Source of the DNA: Coriaria nepalensis
Taxonomy: Eukaryota; Streptophyta; Magnoliopsida; Cucurbitales; Coriariaceae
DNA: 64,000 nt
Direction of reading: 5' to 3'
Assembly: GCA_027186245.1 (NCBI GenBank)
Contig: CP114496.1
Span: 3,169,501-3,233,500, forward strand
Shown here: in pieces, positions 10,681 to 23,667 of the stretch
Position numbering within the stretch: the first letter of the stretch is position 1
Layout of the letters: the number at the start of each line of letters is the position of its first letter
Program-made: the position numbers and the translations under genes
The notes under the pieces: generated by a model
Databases searched by the model: none
Told to the model about the DNA's origin: nothing
What the model saw: the letters and a program-made list of their open reading frames with translations, nothing else

Positions 10681-13600
10681 ATGGCACAAAACGAGATTCT
10701 TCATCATGTTCAGACTGTATTGGATGGCACAAACTATATGGTGTGGTCCCAATCTATGCGAAGCTTTCTCAAAGGCCGTAAGCTTTGGCTTTATATGACT
10801 GGAGAGGTAAAAAGGCCAGTTATAGGAGCTTCTGAAACCGATGAGGCTTTCACCACTCGTCTTATTGATTGGGATAGCAAACATCATCAAATTCTTACAT
10901 GGTTCCGTAACACTACTATCCCATCTATTTCTGCGCTCTTTGGTAGCTTTGATGAAGCAAAGGGTGCTTGGGATATGCTTGCCTCTCGGTATTCTTCTGT
11001 GGATGGTGCTCACGAGTATCATCTTCTGTTTGAGCTTTTTCATCTGAGGCAGGAACCTGGTCAGAGTATAAATGATTTTCTTGCTCGCATGCAATTCTGG
11101 TGGAATCAGATTGATGTTTCTGATCCTATTTGGAAGGATCCTACTGATGCTGAGATGTATACTACACGTAGAGATCAACATCGCCTTCACCAATTTTTGA
11201 TGGCCTTGCGTGATGATTTTGAGCTTGTCCGTGTGCAACTTTTACATCGTTCTCCTCTTCCTAATTTGGACACTGCCATCTTTGAACTTGTCCGTGCCGA
11301 GACTAGATCACAGACTATGCGCTCTCAGTCGAGTCATACAGTGTTGGCTGCACCACCCTCGAGTTCTTCGTCATTCCAGCGAGAGCATTATGACAGGTCA
11401 GATACTCCTCGACTCCCTCCTAAGTCTCGTGATAACAATTACTGTCGTTATTGTCGACGTCGAGGGCACACTATTGACAAGTGTTGGCATAAGGGAAGAC
11501 CTAATGCACCAACAGTAGCTGTTACTCATACTAAGCATAGTTTATCTCCAGCTGCATCATTTCCAGCTACTCCCTCTTCAATTGCTGCTTCTGGCCAAGC
11601 ATCAGGATCCAGTGTCACTTTATCTGCAGTTGACTTCGAGGCAATAGTCAATCAGGTTGTCCTATCCCGTTCTGGTAATGCATCTTCCTCTGTCCTCTTA
11701 GTCTTGCCAGGTACATCTTCCCCTTGGCTTTTTGACTCTGCTTGTTGCAATCACATGACACCTCACCCTACTTCCTTGACCACATCTGCACATTCACCTC
11801 ATTACTCATTGATTCGCACAGCTGATGGATCCACTATGAATGTTAAAAATATAGGCACCATCAGTACACCTTCCCTTTCTCTTTCCGAAGTTTTTCATGT
11901 GCCTGAATTATCCTTCAATCTCCTCTCTGTTGGCCAAATGTGTGAACTTGGATATAGACTTGTTTTTGACTTTTCTGGTGTGCATGTGCAGGATCCTCGC
12001 ACGAACATCTCTGCTGTTGCCTCATCATCATCCTCATCTCTTGCACTTTGGCATTCGCGTCTTGGTCATGCATCTTCATCTCGAGTTCAACTTTTAGCAT
12101 CAAAGGGTTTGTTAGGTTCAGTGTCCAACAGTCCATTTGATTGTATGTCATGCCAACTTGGAAAACAACCTGCGTTGCCTTTTAATAATAGTGAGTCTCA
12201 TGCTACTGCGTCTTTTGATTTAATTCATTCTGATGTTTGGGGACCTTCTCCTGTTGCCAGTATGAGTGGCTCACGTTATTTTGTTATCTTTGTTGATGAT
12301 TTCTCTCGTTATACTTGGATATTTTTAATGAAATCTCGTTCTGAGTTATTGGATATTTATCGCACCTTTGCAAAAATGATTGAAACCCAATTTTCAAAAC
12401 CCATCAAAGCTTTTCGTTCTGATAATGCTTTAGAATATACTCAACATGAATTTCAAGCCATCCTCAAGCATTATGGCACTGTTTCTCACTTGTCGTGTCC
12501 AGGGACCTCACAACAAAATGGTCGAGCAGAACGAAAACTTAGGCACATTTTAGACACTGTCCGTGCTTTGCTTCTTTCCACATCTCTTCCTACCCCGTTT
12601 TTGGGGTGAAGCTACTCTCACGGCTGTCTTCACAATCAATAAGTTGCCTACCCCTATCCTTGATAATTGCACTCCTCACGAGAGGTTGTTTGGCTTTGTC
12701 CCCTCATATCATCATCTTCGTGTTTTTGGTTCTGCATGTTTTGTTTTACTCCAACCTCATGAGCGCACCAAACTCGAGCCTCGCTCTCGATTGTGTTGTT
12801 TTCTTGGATATGGAGTAGAACAAAAAGGCTACCGGTGTTATGATCCTGTCTCTCGTCGTCTTCGCATCTCCCGTCATGTCATTTTTTGGGAGCATCGACT
12901 ATTCCACAAAGTCGGCAAATTCAACATGCCATCCTTCCCTCCCTTTACTACACTTCTTGAGATTCCTCTTTCTCCAACTTCTACTAGCAATGTCTTACCA
13001 GGGTCTTCATCATTCGAACATCAATCATCTTCTGCTCCCGAAACTGCTCCGTCTGCGTCCCTAGGTTCTGTTCCATCTGAGGATCCGATATGCACTCCAC
13101 CACCTGACCTTCGCCGATCCACTCGAGTAAGATCACTTCCATCCCATTTACAAGATTTTCATTGCTTTCATGCCTTAGCTACCTTGCATGAGCCTCACTC
13201 CTTTCGTGAGGCCTCCACTAACCCTCTTTGGCAGGCTGCGATGAAAGAGGAAATTGATGTTTTACATAAGAACGATACATGGGATCTGGTTGACTTACCT
13301 CCTGGAAAGTCTGTGGTTGGGTGTAAGTGGATTTACAAAATCAAGACTTGTTCCGATGGCACTATTGACAGGTACAAGGCTCGACTTGTGGCCAGAGGTT
13401 TTACTCAGGAGTACGGTGTGGATTATGAGGAGACTTTTGCTCCAGTTGCTCGCCTCTCCTCTGTGCGTGCTCTGCTGGCTGTTGCAGCCTCTCGACATTG
13501 GTCCCTTTGTCAGATGGATGTTAAGAATGCCTTTCTTAATGGTGATTTAAGTGAAGAAGTCTATATGCAGCCACCCCCTGGATTATCTCATCCTACAAAT

Positions 13601-14719
13601 AAGGTTTGTCGTCTCCGTCGAGCTTTATATGGACTTAAGCAGGCTCCTCGAGCATGGTTTGCTAAGTTTAGCGCTACTATCTCTAGCCTTGGCTACTCCC
13701 TCAGTTCATATGATTCAGCCTTATTTATTCGCCGCACAGACAGGGGTACCATACTTCTTCTACTATATGTTGATGACATGATCATAACTAGAGATGATAT
13801 CACCGGTATTCAGGAACTTAAACAGTTCCTCAGTCAGCACTTTGAGATGAAAGATCTTGGTCCTCTCAGCTATTTTCTTGGCCTTGAGATCTCTTCTTCT
13901 TCTGATGGTTATTACTTGACACAGGCTAAGTATATCTCTGATCTGCTCTTCCGGGCCAATCTCACAGACAGCAAGATTGCCGACACTCCGACTGAGCTTA
14001 ATACCCGTCTTACTCCTGATGATGGCGAGCCTCTTCGTGATTTTACCTTATATCGGCATTTAGTTGGCAGTCTTGTCTAACTCACTGTCACTCGACCTGA
14101 TATCTCGTATGTTGTTCATCAGGTGAGTCAGTTTATGGCTGCTCCTCGCTCCACTCATTTCTCAGCTGTCCTCCGCATTCTCCGCTACCTGAAGGGAACA
14201 TTATTTCATGGGCTTTACTTCTCCTCTCAGTCTTCTCTTCAGCTGCATGCTTATACTGATGCAGATTGGGCGGGTGATCCGACAGATCATCGCTCTACCA
14301 CTGGTTATTGTTTTCTACTTGGCACTTCACTCATCTCTTGGCGAAGTAAGAAACAAACTGTGGTTGCCCGCTCTAGCACCGAGGCAGAATATCGTGCCCT
14401 AGCTGACACTACCTCAGAGCTTCTTTGGTTGCGATGGCTGTTACAAGATATGGGTGTCTCTGTATCTTCTGCTACTCCTGTATACTGTGACAACAGGAGT
14501 GCTATTCAGATTGCTCATAATGATGTATTTCATGAACGGACCAAACATATTGAGATTGATTGTCATTTTGTCCGTCATCATCTTCTTCAGGGCTCACTAC
14601 AGCTTCATTCTGTCACGTCTCGTGATCAGCTCGCGAACATCTTCACAAAGTCACATCCTCCAGGGCGCTTTCGTGATCTTGTGTCCAAACTCAAGTTGGT
14701 CTCTCGTACTCCACCTTGA
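10681..14719 (+). pseudogene. Copia gag-pol polyprotein, broken by one frameshift and one stop
   Basis: The frame starts at ATG 10681. Domains in order: UBN2-type Gag; a CCHC zinc knuckle near 11441-11487 (CRYCRRRGHTIDKC); aspartic protease with FDSA near 11730; GAG-pre-integrase zinc motif about 12045-12170; integrase core about 12210-12560 with the D, D and E residues visible (HSDVWG, RSDNALEY, GRAERK); reverse transcriptase about 13260-13800 with YVDD at 13766-13777; RNase H about 14240-14560 (YTDADWAGD, SSTEAEY, CDNRSA). Two lesions break it. A one-base frameshift lies in the T5/G4 run at about 12597-12606. A TAA at 14078-14080 stands where the family has a sense codon just before the RNase H linker. 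All catalytic motifs otherwise look intact, so these are recent losses. Confidence 0.95.
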
Positions 14720-14732
14720 GTTTGAGGGGAGC

Positions 14733-14861
14733 TGTTAGATTATATATGTAGTGTGTCCCACATTAGTTATATATATATGTGATCTGTATTGTTAGCCTAT
14801 ATATATAGGCATCCTCTGTACATCATAGGTGTGATTCAAATACAATATTATATTCTCAACA
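14733..14861 (+). repeat. 3' LTR of copia element B
   Basis: 129 bp, nearly identical to the 5' LTR. It is followed by the ACCAC target duplication at 14862-14866. Confidence 0.95.
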
Positions 14862-14866
14862 ACCAC

Positions 14867-17800
14867 AAAATGATCTTCCTCTCTTAAGTGAAACCTCCGG
14901 GGGAGTGATAGTACAATAGAGGAGTAGGGGGGGGGGGGGGGGAAAGGGAATCTAATCTTCTTAGAAACTTGAAAAATGAAATTGCTCGTTTGATAAGGAA
15001 AATAAAGATTATCTTATACCTATTAATTGTAGGTTCACTTAAGAAGGAATATCCGGATAAGTTTCTCGAAATTTTGAAAAATGTTTTATCAATAAAATCC
15101 GTTAAGGTGACAATACTAGCAATAAGAATGTATAATAAAAAAAGTACTTTCATTAAAAGTTCATCAATTAGCCTCCTTAAACTTGTTATTTATGATTTAG
15201 GGGTGGATAAAATTTCTAATTCAATTCTCGATACCGATTTTAAGTATCAAATAAGTTTTAGTATAGATATCGGTCCCGATACTAAAGGATGAGACCAGAA
15301 TTGTGATCAAATTTAAAACTGGTTCCAGATACCGATTAATAATAAGAATAAATAATAAAAAATTTAAAAAAAATTAAAATTATATTGGTACTATGATAGT
15401 TAAGACATGGACCTCTGTGTTCCGTCCTTGTGGGACTTTTACCCACCCCTATTCAAATGGTAAAGTTGGTCATGTTAGCACTTCATATTTTGCTAAGTAT
15501 ATATGTTCATTCATATGATTGAAATCCACGGAGAACTAAATCATCTTATTTGAATAAATGTTATGACTCTAACCCTATAGACCGAAAATAGTATGGGTAC
15601 CAAAAATAACGATTCAATTTGTTATGTAGGTCAAGGAAAGGGGGGAGATCATGAGTACATTCCTTTCATTAGTTGTGCAGAATAAGATGGTGTCGCCTGG
15701 GAATTGTAAGTGGAAAATGGGTGGACCACTCCGGTTTCCGGCTTAGACGAACTCCATCAATTAGCCCTTCTATCCTTAACCTCCTTGCCCTGAGAGTCTA
15801 CTACATTTGCAATTAAGCAAATGTCCACAGTTTTTATGAGATTGGGAAGCACTGATTACAGTCTATTATACCCAAAGGTCAAGAAGATACAATGCTGGCT
15901 GTGGCATGTTTGGCAGCCATTTGGCCATTTTTCTTTAATCCCATTGCATATCTAATAGCGATATACATCATGCTGTCTACAATCAATCTTTTAGTACGAT
16001 TAAATGCGTACAGCAGTTAGTTAATAGGATTAATTTTTAAGACCACTTAATAATCCATATCAAAATCTTGAGTATAGATTTCAATCTCTATTACTTCGTA
16101 AGTATATGACCTAATTGTATAATATATGATGATATACATATATAGTTTAGATGTTATATGAACATCGGATACTTTTTTTTTTTTTTCTTTTTTTAATCAG
16201 TCGATCTATAGTTTATACTTTAAATCTTATACGTTAAAATGGTCCCAAAAACTGAGTTTCAAAGTATTGAAGGCTAAACAACAGCATGCAGCATTTGCCC
16301 GTAATTGACAGTGAAGCTGGATAGAGATATATATGGGTGTATATGCCGTATGCAATCGTATTGTTGAGATATTTACATATACATAGATATGGAGAAGGAT
16401 GGCTTCATTGTTTTGCAAAGACAACCCATCATTTCATCTTTGTAAGTTATCTACGACTTAAAAGTGATTTAGATCTTGGAATTTTGCATCCACATGAACC
16501 CATATTTCTTAATTGTGATTAGATGTAGACAAAAGAAATAGAAGAGTTAGGAACTATATGAGCATTAGTTATTTTTCACACTAATTAATTTTAAATAAGC
16601 CACACAGATTCTTCAAATGTTAAATAATATAATAGAGAATTAAATATAGAATTAAATAATAAAATAGAAAACTATATATATATATATATATAGTTAAATG
16701 AAAAGTTATTAGTTAAAATCTAAAAAATATATTAACTAATATTAAATTAAATTGAAATAATTTTACAAAGACACGTAGACTTTTATATATATTATTTTTT
16801 AAGAATTTTCCTTCAAAATTTATTTTGATATATATTATATATATATATAATAAAATTTACCTTTCTTTTATCTCTTAATTTTCCAAAATTTACAAAGTTG
16901 TGAATGATAAGCTAAATTTGACTTTTAAAAATAAAATAAAATAAAAACAGATAAGAATGATAAAAGTAAAACCAAAAAAAAAAAAGAAGATAATCTAGAA
17001 TGATGTAGTTAGAAACTTAGGATCATGAATGATCGTGTTTTATCCAATCTCGAAGGCTGTGGCTACTACAACTCATCTGCCATGTAAAGATAAGATCTTG
17101 TCATTTGTTCCTGAAATTCACCTACTACCTTATAATTCAGTTTCCTTGTACTTTTGTGGTCATAATTCATTACTCTCTACTTTTTTTTTTCTTGCCTCTA
17201 AAACCTCTCTTTTTTTTTGGCCATATTTTTCTTCCTTGCAATTCTAAATCAGTAAATCACGAGGATTGGAATCTCCATTTTGTCCCCCACCACCAAAAAT
17301 AAATTAAAAATAAAATATAATAAATATAATTTATTTGTTTTTAATATCGGAAAGTATTTTTAAAAATCGTCAATTAAAAATAAAATAAAACAATTTTAAT
17401 GATGTAATTATAAACTATCATTTAATTTCTAATCATTTGAACTAATAAAAATTTATATTCCGACCACTCATATTAAGACATCTTCCCAAATAATAAAAAG
17501 AAGATTATAAGTAGGACATTTCGTATTAGTATAAGAGTTGCTCGTTTTTAATTTCGAATAATAAAATTTTATTTACGGAATATTAATTTATAATCATTCG
17601 TCCGATTCATATTATCTCTTTTTATTTCTCTCGAACTTAAAAAAAAAAAAAAATCATTATTTATATTCAAATTATCAAATATTTAGATATTTTTTTAAAA
17701 ATATCTCAAATAGAAAACTTATCCTTTTTGGCACACAGAAAAGATATAGGAGGGGAACCAAAAAAGACACCCAATAGGCTAATACTATAAGAACGATTAA

Positions 17801-18516
17801 TGGACATCATAGGCACAACGTATGATTACCAACGGCCACATATAGGAAAACGGCTACGCACCAAAACATGAGCATCATTGCTCTCTAAAACTCCACCCTC
17901 TTACGTTGATCCACGTGAATATCCACCCACCAATAATAAGCTACTCCTTGTCAGCCCTACAAAATCTAGTGCATCCAATCATCTTCTGCCACCTCAGCAG
18001 ATAAGAAAGCTTTCCCATGATCTCTCTTTTTTAGCCTTTAGGCACTTGTAAGGGGGGAACATGCCTGCTGTATGTTTTGCCCGTACTCCTTTACTATAAT
18101 TCGAATATGAAATTACCAAAATGCCTCGCATTGCGACGCACTATGGAATTTAAGAATTTACAGCAGAGCAGAAATTTTCAAGGACATTTTAGTAAATGAA
18201 GAGGATAAAATAATTGAAGAGTGGTAAAGAAAGTGAGATTTGAGAACACGAGACAAACAAAAATCAATGGGCCCCACCACCAGTACGAAGAACTTCACTA
18301 CTTGCATTATTATTTTTATTTTTACTACCAAAAAAAAAAAAAAAATTTTAAAACCCTTCAAAAAACCTCTTTCAAGAGTCTCAAACTCACTCTTCTCACT
18401 CTGTCCTCAGTTTCTCATCCCCTTCTCCTATCACAACCTTCTCTCGTACTATGAAATCCTAAGCAAACACTAAACCCAAAATCCTCAATTTTCATTCCAA
18501 ACACTCTTCTCTCCTA
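14867..18516. other. Intergenic and upstream region of the CIA2-type gene
   Basis: No gene is supported. A run of 16 G lies at 14927-14942. A 107-codon open frame at 14969-15292 (+) has no recognisable domain and an AT-driven composition. Between about 17880 and 18010 the sequence contains a G-box core (CCACGTG, about 17911-17917) and GATAAG near 18000, elements often found upstream of light-responsive genes. The run just before 18517 is C/T-rich, as expected of a plant 5'UTR. Confidence 0.5.
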
Positions 18517-20173
18517 ATGTCTTCTCCGCCGTGTCTAACCGGCCATGTCGGAAAAGCATACAAATTCGAGCTCGAAATCTTCAAATCCCCAATCACGTCA
18601 TCAACCTTAACTTCACAAACATCTTCACCTTCTTCAACTCTCTCTTCTGAAAACAGCACCAATTATAACAATAATAACTCACAACTCCTTGGACTAGTCT
18701 CGACTCGGAAAACACGAACACCTCGAAAACGCCCGAACCAAACGTACAACGAAGCGGCAGCATTACTTTCCACGGCATATCCGAAACTCTTTTTGGCAAA
18801 ACAACACATCGGAATCAATCCTCAGCGAAACTATTTTACAAAACGACATGACGAATACTCGGAAGATCTCTTTTACGGATCCTCTGGTCTTAAACCCCAA
18901 ATTGTCCAATCAAGATTCGGGAATTCGATATGGGATGGGATTTGTCCGAGCCCGGGAGAAGTGGATTCTCGAATATTGGATTCGAATTCCGCTATGGAAT
19001 TGGATGGAGATGATGATTTTGATTCGGAATCGATTATTCTAGATGAGGGGATTGAAAATGGAATTGATAGTATTATGGGGAATATTGGCGAGGGTAGTAA
19101 TGGAAGTGCTTCTTCTTCTTATTCTAATTCTAGTTGGAATATTCCGTTGGGATTGGGTGTTGGAATGAAAATGGGAGAGTTAAGGGCAATGAGACGACAT
19201 GTCGATAATGGGAATTGGTGGTGTTCTCCAACGGTCGATGTGCTTCAGATTTCTCCTAGATTAGTGAACAAGCCTCCTCCTCCTCCTCAATTTTCGGAGG
19301 AGAAGAAGAAAAAGAAAGTGGAAGCTAACCTACCCAAGAAAGCTGCTGCCCAGCTTCCTGAAAAAGAAAATCCGACTCCGAAAGTTAATTCCGGGTTAAT
19401 ACTGAAATTGAATTATGAAGGGGTTGTTAATGCTTGGTCCGACCGGCCTTCCCCGTTTTCTGATGAAATCTCCGGCTCCGACCAATCCGGAAATGACGTA
19501 TCTGTATGTTTTAAAATCTCCCACCGGAAAATTAATTCTCAGTTTCTACTGTGCTTGTTCTTTGCAGCTAAAAAAAATGATATTATATTAAAAAAAAAAA
19601 AAAAAAAGAACTTTTATATATATAGATATTCAAGTTTATGCACTTTAAATTTGAGAACAAAAAACTCGTTACCTTCTTCTTTTTTTTTTTTTTTGCTAAT
19701 ATATTCATTTATTTAATTCGTATATATATATATTCAATTGACAGGCCAGACTGGCACAGATAGATTTGTTTTCCGATGGACGACTGAGAGAAGCTAGCGT
19801 GATGCGATATAAAGAGAAGAGGCGTACGCGCCTTTTCTCCAAGAAAATCAGGTACCAAGTTAGAAAAGTCAACGCTGATCGACGGCCCAGAATGAAGGTA
19901 TGCACTAACTTTACATGTTCACTTCATGATTCATATCAATAATTAATACATGAAATTATAAAATAATAATACAAATAAAAATTAATAATCTATATATATA
20001 TATATATAATTTTTTTTTTCAATTAAATTATCATTTATTATTACTATTATTATGAAAAAAAAAAAAGGGTCTGTCTGATAAAAGGGGGCTTATATTTTCT
20101 CACTTTGCAGGGTCGATTTGTTAGAAGGCCTAATTCTAGCACCAACGGTCGGAAATCGAAAGAGGAAGAATAA
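18517..20173 (+). CDS. CIA2: CCT-domain protein of the CIA2/CIL type
   Basis: Three coding exons: 18517-19503, 19745-19897 and 20111-20173, encoding about 400 residues. The N-terminus carries a basic conserved block ([20 protein letters not shown]), then acidic stretches with a GIDSIMG motif, then a [12 protein letters not shown] segment. Exons 2 and 3 encode a full CCT domain, beginning with [20 protein letters not shown] and ending near [10 protein letters not shown]. This layout matches Arabidopsis CIA2 and its paralogue CIL, nuclear regulators of genes for chloroplast protein import and plastid ribosomes. The CCT domain is a basic protein-interaction and nuclear-localisation module. The first donor could be 19498 or 19504; both keep the frame. 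I prefer 19504 (GTATGT), because it also leaves the conserved DV before ARLAQIDLF. Confidence 0.85.
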
Positions 20174-20852
20174 AAGATAAATAAACAAATTAGGGGGGGG
20201 GGGGGGGGGGAATAAAAGTTAGGACACCAATTTTGGATTGTGAACATCAGTTAGCGGCATATTTACTCTTGTCCTTTATGTCCCTCAAATTACCTTTTCT
20301 TTTTCTTTTGGCTGTCATATTTTCCATTTTCGCATTTTTGCCCCATATCCCAAAAATTTCGCTATAAAGATCCAATGAAATCATGAAGACGATTTGAGAA
20401 GAGGAATAAGGACATAGTTTCAGCTTCTTTTATGTCTTAGGCTAGAATAGCATTTGGTTTTTTTTTTTATGAACGAAAAATGTGTAGTTTGGAGAATAGG
20501 TAGATGGGCCCCATTGGAGCTAGAACAACATGTGGGCCTACTGGATATTTGTTTGGTAGGTTGGGCCATGTAGATGGGCTACAAGTTCTGAGCCATCCTA
20601 TCAATAAGCCCAACTTCAAAATAGTGGAAAGGAAAAATAACATCTTCGTCTTATATGTTGTATGATCAGTATTGGAACAAGTTCATTTTCATGGTATTTC
20701 AAAATTACATGAGAAGTTTCTAATATTCTTACTCTTCTGTCTCTAAAACAAATATTTATTTATAAAAAATCAATTTGTAATTGATTAATTGAAGAAAGGA
20801 GAGAGAAACCAAAAGAATAAATAAACCAAAATGACTAGGGTGATTTACCTAA
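20174..20852. other. 3' regions of two converging genes
   Basis: This gap lies between the stop codons of the plus-strand CIA2-type gene and the minus-strand galactosyltransferase gene, so it should hold both 3'UTRs. It contains a run of 18 G at 20193-20210, only 20 bases after the CIA2-type stop codon. No other coding sequence is visible. Confidence 0.6.
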
Positions 20853-21821
20853 TCAAGGTATATGGTACAATTTAGATGCCTTCAAATTCCGGGTAACATT
20901 GAAATACTTCAAAGTATGAATCCACTTCTCCTGATTCTTCAACAAATGGACCATAATTGTATCGGGCCATAGCTCGTGTGTACACCTCGTGGGCGGATCA
21001 GGATAATTGTACATCGACCATTTACCATTGTACCGGTTCTTAGCCCGATGGCCTGCCCGGATCCAATCCCCAAACACTTTATCTTCGGGCCCTTGTAGAT
21101 GCTTCTTAGGTATATCTGAATCCCTAATCCACTCCACTATATCCCATGAAATCAGATAACCCATACCCGACATGTAGTGCACGAAAGGGTCCATACTAGG
21201 ACATGGAATTACATAACCATAGTACAAGTCTTCTCTAGGCAAAGGCTTCAATGACTCCGCTAAACTATTTAGCCTTAAGTAACTATCATCATCCGTTTTC
21301 ATTACGTAATGGTACGGAGGGTAAGGGGTGTTTGTGTCATTGAACATTTCCGGCAAGCTCGAAAAGTAAGTGTAAGTCTTACCATTATTCATATTCTCCT
21401 TGCAGTCGAGGATTATAATATCATCAAATCGCATTATCTCTAATGCTACAAGAACCCCTTGGTCTTCTTTAGTCAAATTGCAAAACACGAACTTGACATC
21501 GATTTTCGTGCCCGGAATCAGAGTTTGTGTGCCATAGATCATGCGGAGAAAGTGGCGGCGGTTGTATTGATCGGGGAGTGTGAGGATTCCGACAAGTATT
21601 CGTATTTCTTCCGGAGAAGAAATGTTATCCGTAGCAAGGAAAGTTTCATTGATGGGTTGTGATGAATAGTGGATGTTACTGAGAGCACATCTACCAAAAT
21701 TTAGTATGCTATCTAAACGAGCCTCGTTGATTGATGCTAAGATACAAAGAAACAAGATGAGGAAGAAACCCGAAACAATGAAGGATACTCGCCGGTCGTG
21801 ATGAGGCTTCGGAGATTTCAT
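20853..21821 (-). CDS. GT31 family (beta-1,3-galactosyltransferase-like) protein
   Basis: An intronless gene of 322 residues. A short basic N-terminus is followed by one hydrophobic segment at about residues 12-30, typical of a type II Golgi membrane protein. The Galactosyl_T domain follows from about residue 73. It contains ILVGILTLPDQYNRRHFLR, the nucleotide-sugar/metal DxD-type motif KTDDDSYLRL (DDD at 177-179) and the conserved QGPEDKVFGDW (243-253). Potential N-glycosylation sites include NET 58, NIS 66, NLT 115 and NDT 161. GT31 enzymes transfer galactose or related sugars to glycans in the Golgi; the acceptor cannot be told from sequence. It converges with the CIA2-type gene. From memory, the nearest Arabidopsis relative is At5g57500. 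Confidence 0.9.
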   Translation of the reverse strand: MKSPKPHHDRRVSFIVSGFFLILFLCILASINEARLDSILNFGRCALSNIHYSSQPINETFLATDNISSPEEIRILVGILTLPDQYNRRHFLRMIYGTQTLIPGTKIDVKFVFCNLTKEDQGVLVALEIMRFDDIIILDCKENMNNGKTYTYFSSLPEMFNDTNTPYPPYHYVMKTDDDSYLRLNSLAESLKPLPREDLYYGYVIPCPSMDPFVHYMSGMGYLISWDIVEWIRDSDIPKKHLQGPEDKVFGDWIRAGHRAKNRYNGKWSMYNYPDPPTRCTHELWPDTIMVHLLKNQEKWIHTLKYFNVTRNLKASKLYHIP

Positions 21822-23667
21822 TGTTTGTTTGATTGTAGTAGAGAAGAGTTAGATTGAGGAAGAAAACGGGTAGGGAGTTTATGAAGGAGGAGTTTGAATC
21901 TAAATTGATAGAAAAAGGTTTAGAACTTTCTTAGATGCAATGCATTAGTTTTGTCAATAACGTGAGATGGAGATAACACGGTTCGACTTTTCTTCATGAC
22001 ATTTGAGTTGCCTTGCTTTAAGGGAGCTAGTGGAATTTAACCTAAAGTTAGCTTCACTTTTTATATTATAAAGCGTTTTACTCGCTAGCTCTTTGCACAT
22101 TGCACAAGTGCTTTGGTCAAAGCTTAACTTAATTAGATATTTATGCATAAACAATAAGGAAAGTGTTTACTTGTATATTCCTCCCCCACTTAAATATAAA
22201 GCAAAGTAGGCAGCAATTGACTCCCTTCCATGCACGCAGCACTATCTTGAATTCTAAGCAAAAGCCAAGTTATTAGGCACATGCTATTTCCTTCTAAGTA
22301 GTCCATTGAAGAGTGTGATTGATATCTACGTTGACCCAAGAAAGAAAGATAGAAAGAAAGAATATTAGTTTAGGGACATGCTATTACTAATAAATTTTAT
22401 TAAATGTTCTTCAGCCTCCGCCATTAGAGTTCTACTGAAGCTTTCTTTACGAAAATAGAAACCAACATGATGGAATTGTAGACAATTGGACGAAACCCTT
22501 TTGTATTGAGGAAAAAATGGTGGGTCATAGCTCTAGCATTGATCCCGAACAGAACCAAGCAACCCATTTTCCCTTACTCCCTCCTCACGTTTTGGATTCC
22601 TTTGCTATATTTCTCTGATATGGCTTCTGGGTGTCCAGAGAAGAGGCCACCATGATTTGGGCTGAGCCGAAGTGTTTGTGAACACTTATCTTTCTCTTTA
22701 GCTCAGATATTACTAGATGGGCCGCCCAAAACCAGGAGCTGACATTTAAATCGGAAATCTACGAAAAGAGAGGGCCCTAGGCCCCCCCCCCCCCCCCCCT
22801 AAAGACCCCAGCCTTTGAAAGTAGGGCCTGACAAAGACTAAGACTAAGACATGGCGGACCAATACCGTAAGAGCTAAAATGGGCGGAATAAAATGCAGGC
22901 TGGCTTTCTGGCCAGCCTACATCTTTAATCGACATGTCGGCTAACCAAAGAGTGCTGCTGTGAGCCAAGAAATATCACAGCCTAAGTGTCGTTTCCATCA
23001 CCCTAAACGCGGGTCTGCGTGCCCCTAAACCTCTAATTTCTTCAGCACCACTCCCTCCCTCCCCTTCTCCTTCTCTTTCTCTCTAAAATATTCAACCCTT
23101 TACTGCACCTCCATTTGTGGCCGAGGCTTTGTCAGCGCTTGTGCTTCCAATCCATTCTGCAACAGTGTAAGATTCTCCTATATCTCAAACATCGTGCTCC
23201 ATTTCTTGTATTCGAATTATTTACTGATTTTGCTCCATTTCTGGTTGGAAAGATTTTCTACCGAATCAATCTCTGAAAATTATTCATTTTCTTCATTTTC
23301 TTGATTTTGTATTTAGTTGGATGCTATTCTGTGATTGACGTTGGTTATTATAATACTTGTTTGAATACTCCTTTGGGGTTTTAGAATTGGGAATTCTGAG
23401 TATCGGAGCTCCTAGGGTTTATGATTTTTCCTCAGAGTTTGCAATGAATCTGTTTGAATTTCTGTTTTGGGTTATTTTCTTGAGTTTTCTGTGAGGTTAG
23501 GCGAGGGAACTGATGCTTGTTAACTAAATCTGGGAGAGTTGAACTGCCTTCATTCTTTATTAATATCTCAGATCAGCTAACATTCACTGTCGACTCTTCC
23601 TGTGTTGATAAAAAGTTATTGTCGAGGATTTGCAGGATCTGGAGCAACATTTTGGATCTAATTTATC
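21822..23667. other. Shared upstream region of the GT31 and VDAC genes
   Basis: The two genes diverge from here. No coding sequence is visible. A candidate minus-strand TATA-like tract lies near 22056-22072. A run of 18 C lies at 22782-22799. The C/T-rich tract at about 23045-23095 is probably VDAC 5'UTR. A likely 5'UTR intron runs from a GTAAGA donor at 23167 to a TTTGCAG acceptor ending at 23635, so the ATG-bearing exon would resume at 23636. That intron is inferred from splice signals only. Confidence 0.55.

Larger units (their letters stand above)
9852..14861 (+). mobile_element. Complete Ty1/copia element with short LTRs (element B)
   Basis: The element is 5.01 kb. The 5' LTR is 9852-9982 (131 bp) and the 3' LTR is 14733-14861 (129 bp). 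Both begin TGTTAG and end CTCAACA, and they differ by two substitutions and a TA indel. A perfect primer-binding site, TGGTATCAGAGC, follows at 9983-9994. A polypurine tract, TTTGAGGGGAGC, precedes the 3' LTR at 14721-14732. The 5-bp target duplication ACCAC is at 9847-9851 and 14862-14866. The near-identical LTRs point to a fairly recent insertion. The LTRs are short for a full-size copia element. Confidence 0.97.

Noticed and set aside
14969..15292. 107-residue plus-strand open frame as a gene
   Set aside because: No recognisable domain, AT-driven Ile/Lys/Leu composition, and no promoter or splice context.
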